This document shows positions 1-6,568 of a stretch of DNA of 9,793 bases, piece after piece (the stretch's first letter is position 1; each line of letters opens with the position of its first letter). The translations under genes and the position numbers were made by a program. Below the pieces are notes generated by a model. It saw only the letters and a program-made list of their open reading frames with translations. It searched no databases and was not told where the DNA came from. Origin of the DNA: Bacillota bacterium (lineage in GTDB: Bacteria > Bacillota > Bacilli > Paenibacillales > NBRC-103111); NCBI GenBank assembly GCA_023391955.1, contig JAEWAA010000160.1, forward strand, positions 1-9,793, written 5' to 3'.

Positions 1-170
1 GTATGGGACAGGGTTTTGATGCTGCAGGCTCCACCCAGAGAAATCTGGGTCAGAAGCAGATAAGCGGCCCGGTCCAGACTGCCTACCTTCTGATAGGAAA
101 TCATGGAGGTGAGGCGGCGGATCAAGAGGGCCAGCTCCAGCTCCACACCCTCCAGGGACTGTTGGTTCAT
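1..170 (-). CDS. MarR-family transcriptional regulator, N-terminal part (runs off left edge)
   Basis: The minus strand is open from an ATG at 170 to the window edge, giving 56 codons that begin MNQQSLEGVE. The helical N-terminus, then RAAYLLLTQISLGGACSIK (about residues 34-52), matches the first helices and start of the winged helix-turn-helix in MarR proteins, where the segment often ends in a 'xxLA' turn. The start is supported by GGAGG (minus strand, 179-183) 8 bases upstream. An in-frame ATG at 203 has no such site and is less likely. The recognition helix and wing lie outside the window, so the assignment rests on the first third of the protein. It is transcribed away from the second marR gene at 927, with the repeat array between them. 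Its ligand and targets cannot be told. Confidence 0.75.
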   Translation of the reverse strand, partial: MNQQSLEGVELELALLIRRLTSMISYQKVGSLDRAAYLLLTQISLGGACSIKTLSH

Positions 171-206
171 CGTAAGGACCTCCGTTGGTAGCGTATGCTT
201 CATGCT

Positions 207-247
207 TATGTCAAGATTAACATAGGTGCGGGGGTTTGAAAACACAA
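207..247 (-). promoter_or_regulatory. Possible promoter and operator of the left-edge marR gene
   Basis: On the minus strand, TTGTGT (242-247) and TATGTT (219-224) are separated by 17 bases. This is a weak sigma-A match placed about 50 bases before the start codon. The -10 is part of an imperfect dyad, TATGT-N8-ACATA (207-224), the kind of site an autoregulating MarR protein could bind. Both the promoter and operator calls are inference from spacing and symmetry. Confidence 0.25.
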
Positions 248-320
248 TGGGTGTTGGGAGGCAGGTGGGATGGGCTGGTGGTGCTTGCTTATTGCTGGAA
301 AAAAGGGGGCTGGAGTTGAA

Positions 321-741
321 TTAGCGGAAAAGAATTTCCGCTAAGCGGGTGAGCAGATGGGCAGCAGGATGGATAGCGGAAGCCGTTTTCCGTTATCCGG
401 GCTTATAACCGCGGAGGTTAGCAAGGTGTAGGGTAATAGCGGAAATATGCTTCCGCTATTGCTGTTCAATTGGGCCGCGCGGCCGGATTAGCGGAAACGG
501 GCTTCCGTTATTCTTGTCCGTAAGGCCGCTCAGGCAGAGGAGCGACGGATAGCGGAATGCAACCTTCCGCTAATAGTGCGGGGGCCCCCATTTGGACCGG
601 ATAAGGGAAGCGGATTTTCCCTTATTGTGAGCTAACAGGGCCGTTTACGCCCTTCAAAGGAAGAATAGCGGAAGTAACCCTTCCGCTCTTGCCCATTTGC
701 CCCGCCATGTGGCGAAATAACGTAAGTATGCCTTCCGCTAT
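321..741. repeat. Array of eight palindromic TAGCGGAA...TTCCGCTA hairpin repeats
   Basis: Eight short inverted repeats lie in a gene-free region. The units are at 321-344 (perfect 10 bp arms, 4-base loop), 371-398, 435-460 (perfect 10 bp arms), 488-511, 550-572, 601-625 (variant arms ATAAGGGAA/TTCCCTTAT), 667-687 and 717-741 (degenerate left arm). Consensus arms are TAGCGGAA and TTCCGCTA with loops of 4 to 7 bases. Centres fall at 332.5, 384.5, 447.5, 499.5, 561, 613, 677 and 729. The steps are therefore 52, 63, 52, 61.5, 52, 64 and 52, so the units form four doublets. The bases between units are not conserved in any obvious way. The array sits between two divergently transcribed marR genes, so it is not at the 3' end of any gene, and units lack T-tracts. 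I see no ORF with coding character across 204-926. Function unknown. Confidence 0.9.
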
Positions 742-858
742 CCAGTCCCCCTACGAATCCAGCCTGCACCCGCTTCCCACCATTATTTTCAACCGTGAAC
801 AGACTCAATCATAAGCTGCTATGTCAATAATAGGTGTACAAACACTCCCGAATAAGAC

Positions 859-903
859 TTGACGAGATTAGTGAAACTGTATAATATTTAAATTGTTTAA
901 ATA
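859..903 (+). promoter_or_regulatory. Promoter with operator-like palindrome for the marR-exporter operon
   Basis: TTGACG (859-864) and TATAAT (880-885) lie upstream of the marR start. The spacer is 15 bases, shorter than the usual 17, so the exact -35/-10 pairing is uncertain. Overlapping the last base of the -10 is a perfect 19 bp dyad, TATTTAAATTGTTTAAATA (885-903; 8 bp arms, TTG centre). The expected transcription start lies inside it. Its size, symmetry and position fit a MarR dimer operator through which the product of the gene at 927 would repress its own operon. That role is inference. Confidence 0.7.
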
Positions 904-926
904 AATAGCAGGGAGACCACGAACGA

Positions 927-1361
927 ATGGCACAGGATTCCGATGAACTCATTGAGCGGTTCCATACAGCGAACCTGCGATTCCGCCGCAACTTCGAATG
1001 CCAGCTCCTGCAGCGGATGGGACCCTCCATTACCGCGCCGCAGATGTATGTCCTCTTCTATGTGAAACGGAAGGGAAAATGCAAGCTCAGCGACATCGCC
1101 GATAAAGTGGAGGTGAAGCCCAGCGCCGTGACGGTGATGATCGACCGGATGGAGCGTGCCGGCTACGTCGTGCGCCGGGATGATCCCGCTGACCGCAGAT
1201 CCATCCTGGTGGAGCTCACCGCGTCCGGAGAGGAAATGCTGGCGCAGGCCGTATCGCTCCGGAATGAGCTGATCCACGACTATTTTTCACGGCTCACGCC
1301 TGAGGAAAGAATAGTCCTTACCGGACTGCTGGAAAAGCTGGCCCCTCCAGACAAAGAATAG
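927..1361 (+). CDS. MarR-family transcriptional regulator of the adjacent drug exporter
   Basis: The 144-residue protein has the usual MarR length and layout: an N-terminal helical dimer region, a winged helix-turn-helix (about 50-80, with LSDIADKVEVKPSAVTVMID), and a wing with the family signature DPADRRSILVELT (86-98). C-terminal dimerisation helices follow. The ATG at 927 is preceded by AGGGAGA (910-916). The 41-base gap to the exporter gene has its own ribosome binding site but no terminator, so the two genes form an operon. MarR proteins in this setting normally repress the operon until a toxic small molecule binds. Here that is supported by the palindrome at 885-903, but the ligand is unknown. 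Assignment to the family is firm; its target is inferred. Confidence 0.93.
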   Translation: MAQDSDELIERFHTANLRFRRNFECQLLQRMGPSITAPQMYVLFYVKRKGKCKLSDIADKVEVKPSAVTVMIDRMERAGYVVRRDDPADRRSILVELTASGEEMLAQAVSLRNELIHDYFSRLTPEERIVLTGLLEKLAPPDKE

Positions 1362-1402
1362 GGGTTTAGTTAGAAACACCAATTAAAGGAGAAGAGAGAC
1401 GT

Positions 1403-3031
1403 ATGGAAGAACTTTCACACAAACGGAAATTATCCATCATGATCGCCATTATCGGCGCCATGTTTTTTTCCGCCATCAACCAGACCATAGTCAGTACCGC
1501 CATGCCCCGGATCATTGCCATCTTGGGCGGCATGGAATATTACACCTGGGTCATTACCATCTACATGCTGACCTCGACCATTGCCACCGTGCTGGTCGGC
1601 AAGCTGTCGGATATTTACGGGCGCAAGCCGTTTATTCTGTCGGGTATCGTATTTTTTATGATCGGTGCATTCTTAAGCGGGTTTTCCAAGGATATCTTCC
1701 AGTTGATCACGTACCGCGGTATTCAAGGGATTGGCGCCGGTATTATCATGTCGTCTGCCTTCACCGCTGTCGGCGATTTGTTCTCCCCGCGTGAAAGAGG
1801 CAAGTGGACCGGTGTGATGATGGCCGTTTTCGGCTTCTCCAGCGTGCTCGGCCCTACCCTGGGCGGCTGGTTGGTAGATAACATGCCGTGGAAATGGCTG
1901 TTCTGGATTTTCCTGCCCTTGGGGATTGTGGCCTTCATCATGATTCTGGCTCTGTTCCCGAAGGTTCCCCGCAAGGAATCGGAGAGCATCGACTATTGGG
2001 GCTCCCTGTTCCTGACCCTGACCATTGTGCCTCTCTTGCTGGGCTTCTCCTGGGCAGGCACCAAGTATGCTTGGGGTTCTGCGCAAACCATCGGCTTATT
2101 CGCGGCTGCGGCTGTTTTCCTGCTCATCTTCATTCTGGTGGAAATGCGGGCCAAAAGCCCGGTGCTGCCGCTGTCGCTGTTCCGCAATGACATCGTGACG
2201 CTGTCCAATGTGATTGGCTTTATTATGAACGCCGGTATGATGGGCGCGCTGATTTATCTGCCGTTCTTCGTGCAGGGTGTGGAAGGCATATCGCCTACCT
2301 ATTCGGGTTATGTGACCATGCCGATGTCACTGGCTATGGTATTCGTCAGCGCCATGACCGGGCGGATGATCACCAAAACGGGCAAATACAAGAAGTTTGC
2401 CGTCCTAGGTTTCCCCATCATGGTAGCAGGCATGCTGATTATGGCGTACATGGATTCCGTATGGATGGCGGTTATCGCCATGATCGTGTTCGGAGCCGGT
2501 CTGGGTCTGGGCATGCCGGTTTTCTCCCTGACTGTGCAAAATGCCGTCAAACCGAATGAGCTGGGTGTCGCTACTGCTTCCTCGCAGCTGTTCCGGAACA
2601 TGGGCGGGACCATCGGCGTTGCCGTCATGGGCACCATTATGACAACATCTCTGAAGAACCATATGCAAAGCGCGGCGGCTGCAGCCGGTTCGTCCGGTAC
2701 GGCCGATATCGCCAATCTGGCAAGTGCGAATCCGAAGCTGGCCGCATCCCTGAAGGATCTCCAAGGTCCTCAGGCGCTTCTCGACCAGCCCAAGCTGAAG
2801 GAGCTGATGGCTTCTCTGCCGGCGGATATCCAGCCTGTTATCCAGCATATGGTCGATATGCTTAAGGACTCCCTCAGCTCCGCGCTGACTACCGTTTTCC
2901 TGTCGGGTACGGCCCTTCTGGTGCTGGCGCTGGTTCTGACCTTCTTCATCCGGGAAATCCCGCTGCGTACCTCCAACAAGATGCCGGAGGCAGAGCGTGC
3001 GGTTCAGCAGGAGCCGGTGTCCATCCATTAA
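1403..3031 (+). CDS. MFS multidrug exporter, DHA2 (EmrB/QacA) 14-helix family
   Basis: This 542-residue membrane protein should expel drugs or other toxic compounds by proton antiport. Visible features are a first helix with NQTIVSTAMPRI (26-37), the MFS loop 2-3 motif GKLSDIYGRK (66-75), and the antiporter motif C region GPTLGGWLVD (150-159) in helix 5. About 14 hydrophobic segments are present. A long polar segment (about 425-490, Ala-rich at first) precedes the last helix, as is common in this family. The first-helix acid usually seen in DHA2 proteins (LDxTIV) is Asn26 here. AAAGGAG (1386-1392) lies 10 bases before the ATG. It is the second gene of the marR operon and ends just before a strong terminator. 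Substrates cannot be read from the sequence. Closest named relatives are probably Mdr/EmrB-like pumps. Confidence 0.93.
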   Translation: MEELSHKRKLSIMIAIIGAMFFSAINQTIVSTAMPRIIAILGGMEYYTWVITIYMLTSTIATVLVGKLSDIYGRKPFILSGIVFFMIGAFLSGFSKDIFQLITYRGIQGIGAGIIMSSAFTAVGDLFSPRERGKWTGVMMAVFGFSSVLGPTLGGWLVDNMPWKWLFWIFLPLGIVAFIMILALFPKVPRKESESIDYWGSLFLTLTIVPLLLGFSWAGTKYAWGSAQTIGLFAAAAVFLLIFILVEMRAKSPVLPLSLFRNDIVTLSNVIGFIMNAGMMGALIYLPFFVQGVEGISPTYSGYVTMPMSLAMVFVSAMTGRMITKTGKYKKFAVLGFPIMVAGMLIMAYMDSVWMAVIAMIVFGAGLGLGMPVFSLTVQNAVKPNELGVATASSQLFRNMGGTIGVAVMGTIMTTSLKNHMQSAAAAAGSSGTADIANLASANPKLAASLKDLQGPQALLDQPKLKELMASLPADIQPVIQHMVDMLKDSLSSALTTVFLSGTALLVLALVLTFFIREIPLRTSNKMPEAERAVQQEPVSIH

Positions 3032-3047
3032 TTTCACCGGCAGCTTT

Positions 3048-3080
3048 AACAGCCTGGAGGCTTATTTCCAGGCTGTTTTT
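3048..3080 (+). terminator. Intrinsic terminator of the marR-exporter operon
   Basis: A perfect 11 bp stem (AACAGCCTGGA at 3048-3058, TCCAGGCTGTT at 3067-3077) with an 8-base loop runs into a T-tract (3076-3080). It begins 16 bases after the exporter stop codon. Confidence 0.92.
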
Positions 3081-3132
3081 CTGTTCACGGTAGAGAGTTT
3101 CGGACAGGGGGGCCCGATTCCATAGATGTCCG

Positions 3133-3164
3133 TTGACAGTTTGAAACTTAGTTGTATAATACAA
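3133..3164 (+). promoter_or_regulatory. Sigma-A promoter of the CBS-domain gene, with two embedded palindromes
   Basis: TTGACA (3133-3138) and TATAAT (3155-3160) are both perfect consensus hexamers, with a 16-base spacer. The -10 sits inside the perfect 13 bp dyad TTGTATAATACAA (3152-3164). The spacer contains an 11 bp dyad, AGTTTGAAACT (3138-3148). Upstream, CGGACA (3101-3106) and TGTCCG (3127-3132) make a further inverted pair ending next to the -35. The promoter call is strong. That one of the dyads is a repressor operator is inference. Confidence 0.85.
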
Positions 3165-3194
3165 ATATAGATTACATTCGTGGAGGAATGGGAA

Positions 3195-3692
3195 ATGAAG
3201 GCCCATGAAATTATGGTCAACCCCGCTTATAAGGTTAAGGAAACGGACTCTGTCCGGGCGGTGATCGAGAAGTTCATCAAGTACCGCATCAGCGGCCTTC
3301 CCGTAGTCAATGAGCGCAATGAAATCGTCGCTTATATCAGCGACGGGGATATTCTCCGGTATGTGGGGCGCCAGGAGGACCAGGTGGTGGGTTCTTTGTT
3401 TTTTAGCATGGTGTTCAGAGGAGATCAGGATGAGTATGAGGACCGGATCAAACGCATTCTCGGTCTGAATGTGATGGTCATTGCCCAAAAAAAGGTGTAC
3501 AAGGTGGACTGGGACGAAGAGGTGGAGGACATCGCCTCCTTACTTGGCAAGAGGCAGATCAAGAAGGTGCCGGTGGAGAAAAACGGGGTTTTGGTGGGGA
3601 TTATCAGCCGCGGCGATGTGATCCGCCATTCCTTCCAGAGCACCTTGGCCGAGGAGGAACAAGCGCCAACCTTGAACAGGCAGCTTCCGTAA
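3195..3692 (+). CDS. Two-CBS-domain protein
   Basis: The 165-residue protein is a stand-alone Bateman module. CBS 1 spans about 1-58 (MKAHEIMVNPAYKV to ISDGDILRYV) and CBS 2 about 90-146 (MVIAQKKVYKVDWDEEV to IISRGDVIRH). A charged linker of about 30 residues (59-89) lies between them. Paired CBS domains usually bind adenine nucleotides and report energy state to a partner. No catalytic domain is attached, so the partner is unknown. The ATG at 3195 is chosen because GGAGG (3182-3186) lies 8 bases upstream. An in-frame GTG at 3180 would place that site inside the gene. It is monocistronic, with a terminator before it and the next gene convergent. A weak 5 bp hairpin at 3711-3729 is the only terminator candidate in the 36-base gap. 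Confidence 0.9.
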   Translation: MKAHEIMVNPAYKVKETDSVRAVIEKFIKYRISGLPVVNERNEIVAYISDGDILRYVGRQEDQVVGSLFFSMVFRGDQDEYEDRIKRILGLNVMVIAQKKVYKVDWDEEVEDIASLLGKRQIKKVPVEKNGVLVGIISRGDVIRHSFQSTLAEEEQAPTLNRQLP

Positions 3693-3728
3693 GGGGCCGG
3701 CGCTTGCGATGGCGGAATGCAGAATCGC

Positions 3729-4148
3729 CTAACCTTTCATTTTAATGGATAAAAGAAGCTTCACCGCATCCAAATCCTTCATTCCGTGCACATCCACACC
3801 GAATGAGGTGCCTTCCGCATAGGTTGCGGCGGAGCGGATTGCCTCCAGCACAGGCTCCGGCAGTGGGGCTTGTTTGGCGGCTTCCAGCGCCCCCGCGCCA
3901 AATACAAACCAAACCTTGAAATACTCCCGGCATGGAAGGGTGTAGAGCAGGGTTTTTCCTTTGTTTTTGAACACTAATGACCATCCGGATTTTTTGCTGT
4001 AAAATTTCCATTCTTTTACAATCTCCCCGCAAGTCTCCTTCAGCATGTCCTCCACACGGTCCCAGGCGGGTTTGGCCTGTCCCAGAACAGACGCGACACT
4101 GCCATCGTCGGGCATGTGAGCCTTCACATCGAATATGCTTGTTGCCAC
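3729..4148 (-). CDS. DUF3788-family protein of unknown function
   Basis: The 139-residue soluble protein contains the segment EWKFYSKKSGWSLVFKNKGK (about 46-65), then TLLYTLP and a KVWFVFGAGALEAA stretch. It ends in YAEGTSFGVDVHGMKDLDAVKLLLSIK. This order of aromatic and basic motifs resembles the DUF3788 family as I recall it. The start is GTG (4146-4148), preceded on the minus strand by AGAGGTGA (4155-4162) with a 6-base gap. There is no signal peptide, membrane segment or recognisable catalytic motif. It lies 71 bases downstream of the AEC permease on the same strand and converges with the CBS gene. The 71-base gap holds a 7 bp hairpin (CTTTTCC/GGAAAAG) without a T-tract and a possible own promoter, so co-transcription with the permease is open. 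Confidence 0.75.
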   Translation of the reverse strand: MATSIFDVKAHMPDDGSVASVLGQAKPAWDRVEDMLKETCGEIVKEWKFYSKKSGWSLVFKNKGKTLLYTLPCREYFKVWFVFGAGALEAAKQAPLPEPVLEAIRSAATYAEGTSFGVDVHGMKDLDAVKLLLSIKMKG

Positions 4149-4171
4149 AGGTACTCACCTCTTTTCTTCCC

Positions 4172-4180
4172 ATTTTACCA
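4172..4180 (-). promoter_or_regulatory. Possible extended -10 promoter for the DUF3788 gene
   Basis: On the minus strand, TGGTAAAAT is an extended -10 (TGn plus TAAAAT, 5 of 6) with no recognisable -35. Transcription would start near 4165, just before the ribosome binding site at 4155-4162, giving a very short leader. Confidence 0.3.
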
Positions 4181-4219
4181 AATCCTACATGGCTTTTCCC
4201 GGTGTTTTTGAGGAAAAGG

Positions 4220-5146
4220 TTATCCTGGCGCAAGGGCCAGCAGAATAGGCAGCACCAGAAAGGAAGCCAAGGAGGTCCATAGAATGCATTTGGACACAAT
4301 TTGCGGGGCGGCGCCGTACCGTTCTGCCAGAACCGTCGCATTGACGGCGGCAGGCATGGAGGCAAGAATCAGCAGCACGGAGAAAAGGGTTCCTTCCACC
4401 CGCAGGACCCACAATCCGGCCACGGCGATCAAAGGGGACAACAGCAAACGTACGGCCATACCCGCCAGGAAGGTTTTGTTGGCATGGTGCTCCAGCTTCA
4501 CTCCCGCTACCCGCACCATCTGCGCGCCGAGAATGGCCAGCACTACCGGCGAATAAGCACCGGCCACCATGGTGATTCCCTTATCCACCCCTTCAGGCAG
4601 ATGCAGACCTGTGGTCCGGAGCAGGATAGCCAGAGCGGCGGCATAGATGGCGGGCAGGCGGAAGATGGACACCAGGGCATTGCGGAAGGAAAAGTGGGAG
4701 CGCGCGGCAAAATAGATCCCCACTGTATTCACAATCACCATCTGGGTGATGACGTAAACGGAAGCGTGGTCCAAACCCGCTTGGCCGAAGGCCAGCAGCA
4801 CCAGCGGGAGACCGTAATTTACACTGTTGGTAAAGGTGGACATCAGCGTGAGTCCTGCTGTTTCGGGCTGGGGCAGCTTAAGCGCACGGCTGAGCAATTG
4901 CGCGCAGGCCCACAGCAGAAGCAGATTCAGCAGGCAAAAGCCCAAGGTCTGGTAAATATCGCCGGAGCTGATGGACGCCTTGGACAAGGTATCGAAGATA
5001 ATGGCAGGGCTCAGGAAATACAGATATAAGGTCAACAACGGCTTCACATCCAGCTGGGTGAACCTGCGGAGTAAGGCTCCGGCAATAACGGGGATGGAGA
5101 TGGGGACGATCACCTGGAACATGGTGCTGAATACGGCGGCGAACAT
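4220..5146 (-). CDS. AEC-family (auxin efflux carrier type) membrane permease
   Basis: From the ATG at 5146 the protein has 308 residues, the usual size for bacterial AEC permeases. It has about ten hydrophobic segments and begins with MFQVIVPISIPVIAGALLRR shortly after the start. The conserved helix-break motif is NSVNYGLPL (Asn107, Gly112-Leu113-Pro114), and the second half repeats the fold, ending in FLVLPILLAL. Characterised bacterial members move organic acids or amino-acid-related compounds, but the substrate here cannot be told. The start is uncertain. GGAG (minus strand, 5159-5162) lies 12 bases before the ATG at 5146, a long gap. The frame remains open to a TTG at 5248 that lacks a ribosome binding site, and the added residues are polar and unlike the family. 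It is the first gene of a possible two-gene unit with the DUF3788 gene. Confidence 0.85.
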   Translation of the reverse strand: MFAAVFSTMFQVIVPISIPVIAGALLRRFTQLDVKPLLTLYLYFLSPAIIFDTLSKASISSGDIYQTLGFCLLNLLLLWACAQLLSRALKLPQPETAGLTLMSTFTNSVNYGLPLVLLAFGQAGLDHASVYVITQMVIVNTVGIYFAARSHFSFRNALVSIFRLPAIYAAALAILLRTTGLHLPEGVDKGITMVAGAYSPVVLAILGAQMVRVAGVKLEHHANKTFLAGMAVRLLLSPLIAVAGLWVLRVEGTLFSVLLILASMPAAVNATVLAERYGAAPQIVSKCILWTSLASFLVLPILLALAPG

Positions 5147-5287
5147 AACAAACGGCAGCTCCTCTCTTACTGGCACTCTTTTCAAGATAACAAAAGAACG
5201 CTGTTCCGTCCAAGACCCATAACCTATTGCCTTTATAGCCGGTATCAAGGGGGAGATGGGGAATAAACCTCGCCGCAGGAACCGGTG

Positions 5288-5386
5288 ATGATTGACGCGA
5301 TTTCGCCATGGACATCGGGCTTGGATCAGGATATTCTAAAGGCGGAAGGTTTTGAACGTATTTGTTCATCTCCGTTTGTTCATTAA
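5288..5386 (+). CDS. Possible 32-residue small protein or remnant (uncertain)
   Basis: An ATG at 5288 opens a 32-codon frame to TAA at 5384-5386. AGGA (5277-5280) lies 7 bases upstream. The peptide starts MIDAISPWTSGLDQD and ends ICSSPFVH. Its composition (Trp, several acidic and polar residues) looks protein-like rather than random, but it is short and matches no family I know. It sits just before the SGNH esterase gene, in another frame. It may be a real small gene, the tail of a decayed gene, or chance. Confidence 0.2.
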   Translation: MIDAISPWTSGLDQDILKAEGFERICSSPFVH

Positions 5387-5408
5387 TATAAGCGAAAGGG
5401 TGTTGGGT

Positions 5409-6509
5409 TTGAGTCTGAGTTACCGCTTTGCTTTTAGCCCGGAGAACCGGGGAGAGGATTGGATTGTACTGGAGCAGGATACCGGCTTCAGTTGGAATAC
5501 AGGGTATGGCTTCTCCATGCCGCCGGCGTTTTCCCGTTATGAGGATCTGATGGACTCCTGGCCGGGGGATTATTTTGTGCCGATGAAGCCTTCGTTCCTG
5601 GTGAATGTGCCCAAAGGCAATTATACCGTTGCCGTGACCTATACGGGCTTGGCGGAAGCGGCGGCCTTGACTGTGAAGGAAGGATGCGGCCGCATTGTGC
5701 TGGACCATGCTCCTGCCGGAGTTGGGGAAAGCATCCGCGAGGAGTTCGCCATTCATGTATGCGACGGACAGCTGAAGTTAGCCTGGGACGCAAAGGGTGT
5801 ACGGGTGGAAACCATTGAGATCGTTCATGCCCCCATGCTGCCTAGCTTGTTCCTGGCCGGGGACTCCACAGTGACAGACCAGCCTTCGGCAGGGTATCCA
5901 TATACCGGATGGGGCCAAGCCATCGGCAAGTTCCTGAACGCCAAGATTGCGGTGGACAACCATGCCCGCTCCGGCCGCAGCTCCAGAAGCTTCATCGTGG
6001 AGGACCGTCTGAACCGGATTTGGAAGCTGATCAAAGCCGGGGATGTGCTGGTGATCCAATTTGCCCATAACGATGAAAAGGAAGATGAGCGCGGAACCGA
6101 GCCACATTCCACATATAAGGAGTTTTTGACCCGGTATATTGAGGGGGCCCGGGAGCGCGGGGCGCTGCCTGTGCTGGTGTCGGCCATGCAGCGGCGGTTC
6201 TTCGAGGAGGACGGCACCATCAAGGATACCCACGGCGATTACATCCCCGCAATGGAGGAGCTGGCCCGGGAGCTGGAGGTGCCTTACATTAATCTGGCGG
6301 CCAAAAGCAGGGCGCTGCTGGAGCAGGTGGGGGACGAACCGTCCAAGGCTCTGTTCATGTGGACGGCGCCGGGGGAATATGCCGGGCTGCCCGACGGCAC
6401 CACAGACAATACCCACTTTTCGGAGCAGGGCGCCTTGGCAATCGCCGGATTGGTAGCCGAGGGCATCCGGGAGCTGAACCTGCCGGTGCTGTCTGATTGT
6501 TTGCGGTAA
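5409..6509 (+). CDS. SGNH/GDSL esterase, rhamnogalacturonan acetylesterase-like
   Basis: From TTG at 5409 the product has 366 residues. Residues about 1-145 form a beta-rich, carbohydrate-binding-like N-terminal region (SYRFAFSP onward). The SGNH hydrolase domain follows. Block I is LAGDSTVTD with nucleophile Ser153. Block II is HARSGRSSRSF with Gly189. Block III is QFAHNDEK with Asn221. Block V is DNTH with Asp333 and His336. This set matches RhgT/YesT-type esterases that remove acetyl groups from pectic rhamnogalacturonan. No signal peptide is visible, so it may act inside the cell on imported oligosaccharides. Block III has Ala219 where Gly is usual. The start is uncertain: AAAGGG (5395-5400) supports TTG 5409, GTG 5400 is possible, and the frame extends to TTG 5352. 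No other pectin genes are in view. Confidence 0.85.
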   Translation: MSLSYRFAFSPENRGEDWIVLEQDTGFSWNTGYGFSMPPAFSRYEDLMDSWPGDYFVPMKPSFLVNVPKGNYTVAVTYTGLAEAAALTVKEGCGRIVLDHAPAGVGESIREEFAIHVCDGQLKLAWDAKGVRVETIEIVHAPMLPSLFLAGDSTVTDQPSAGYPYTGWGQAIGKFLNAKIAVDNHARSGRSSRSFIVEDRLNRIWKLIKAGDVLVIQFAHNDEKEDERGTEPHSTYKEFLTRYIEGARERGALPVLVSAMQRRFFEEDGTIKDTHGDYIPAMEELARELEVPYINLAAKSRALLEQVGDEPSKALFMWTAPGEYAGLPDGTTDNTHFSEQGALAIAGLVAEGIRELNLPVLSDCLR

Positions 6510-6568
6510 GGCGGCGGGGAGAGGCGCGGGATAGGGGCGGCTTATCGGGGTGCGCGCAAGTCGGCTAT

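Noticed and set aside
3..191. Plus-strand frame of 62 codons at the left edge
   Set aside because: It is the complement of the marR gene start, which has a good ribosome binding site and family-like sequence.
209..214. TTGACA on the minus strand as the -35 of the left-edge marR gene
   Set aside because: A matching -10 would fall at 186-191 (CTACCA) and transcription would start within the ribosome binding site.
321..741. CRISPR array
   Set aside because: Repeats are short, imperfect palindromes with variable arms and alternating spacing, and no cas gene is present.
3660..3706. Inverted repeat CAAGCGCC/GGCGCTTG across the end of the CBS gene
   Set aside because: The loop is 31 bases and no T-tract follows, so a terminator is unlikely and an 8 bp match in GC-rich sequence may be chance.
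4878..5756. Minus-strand frame of 292 codons across the permease and esterase genes
   Set aside because: It overlaps two well-supported genes and its product has no recognisable domain or consistent composition.
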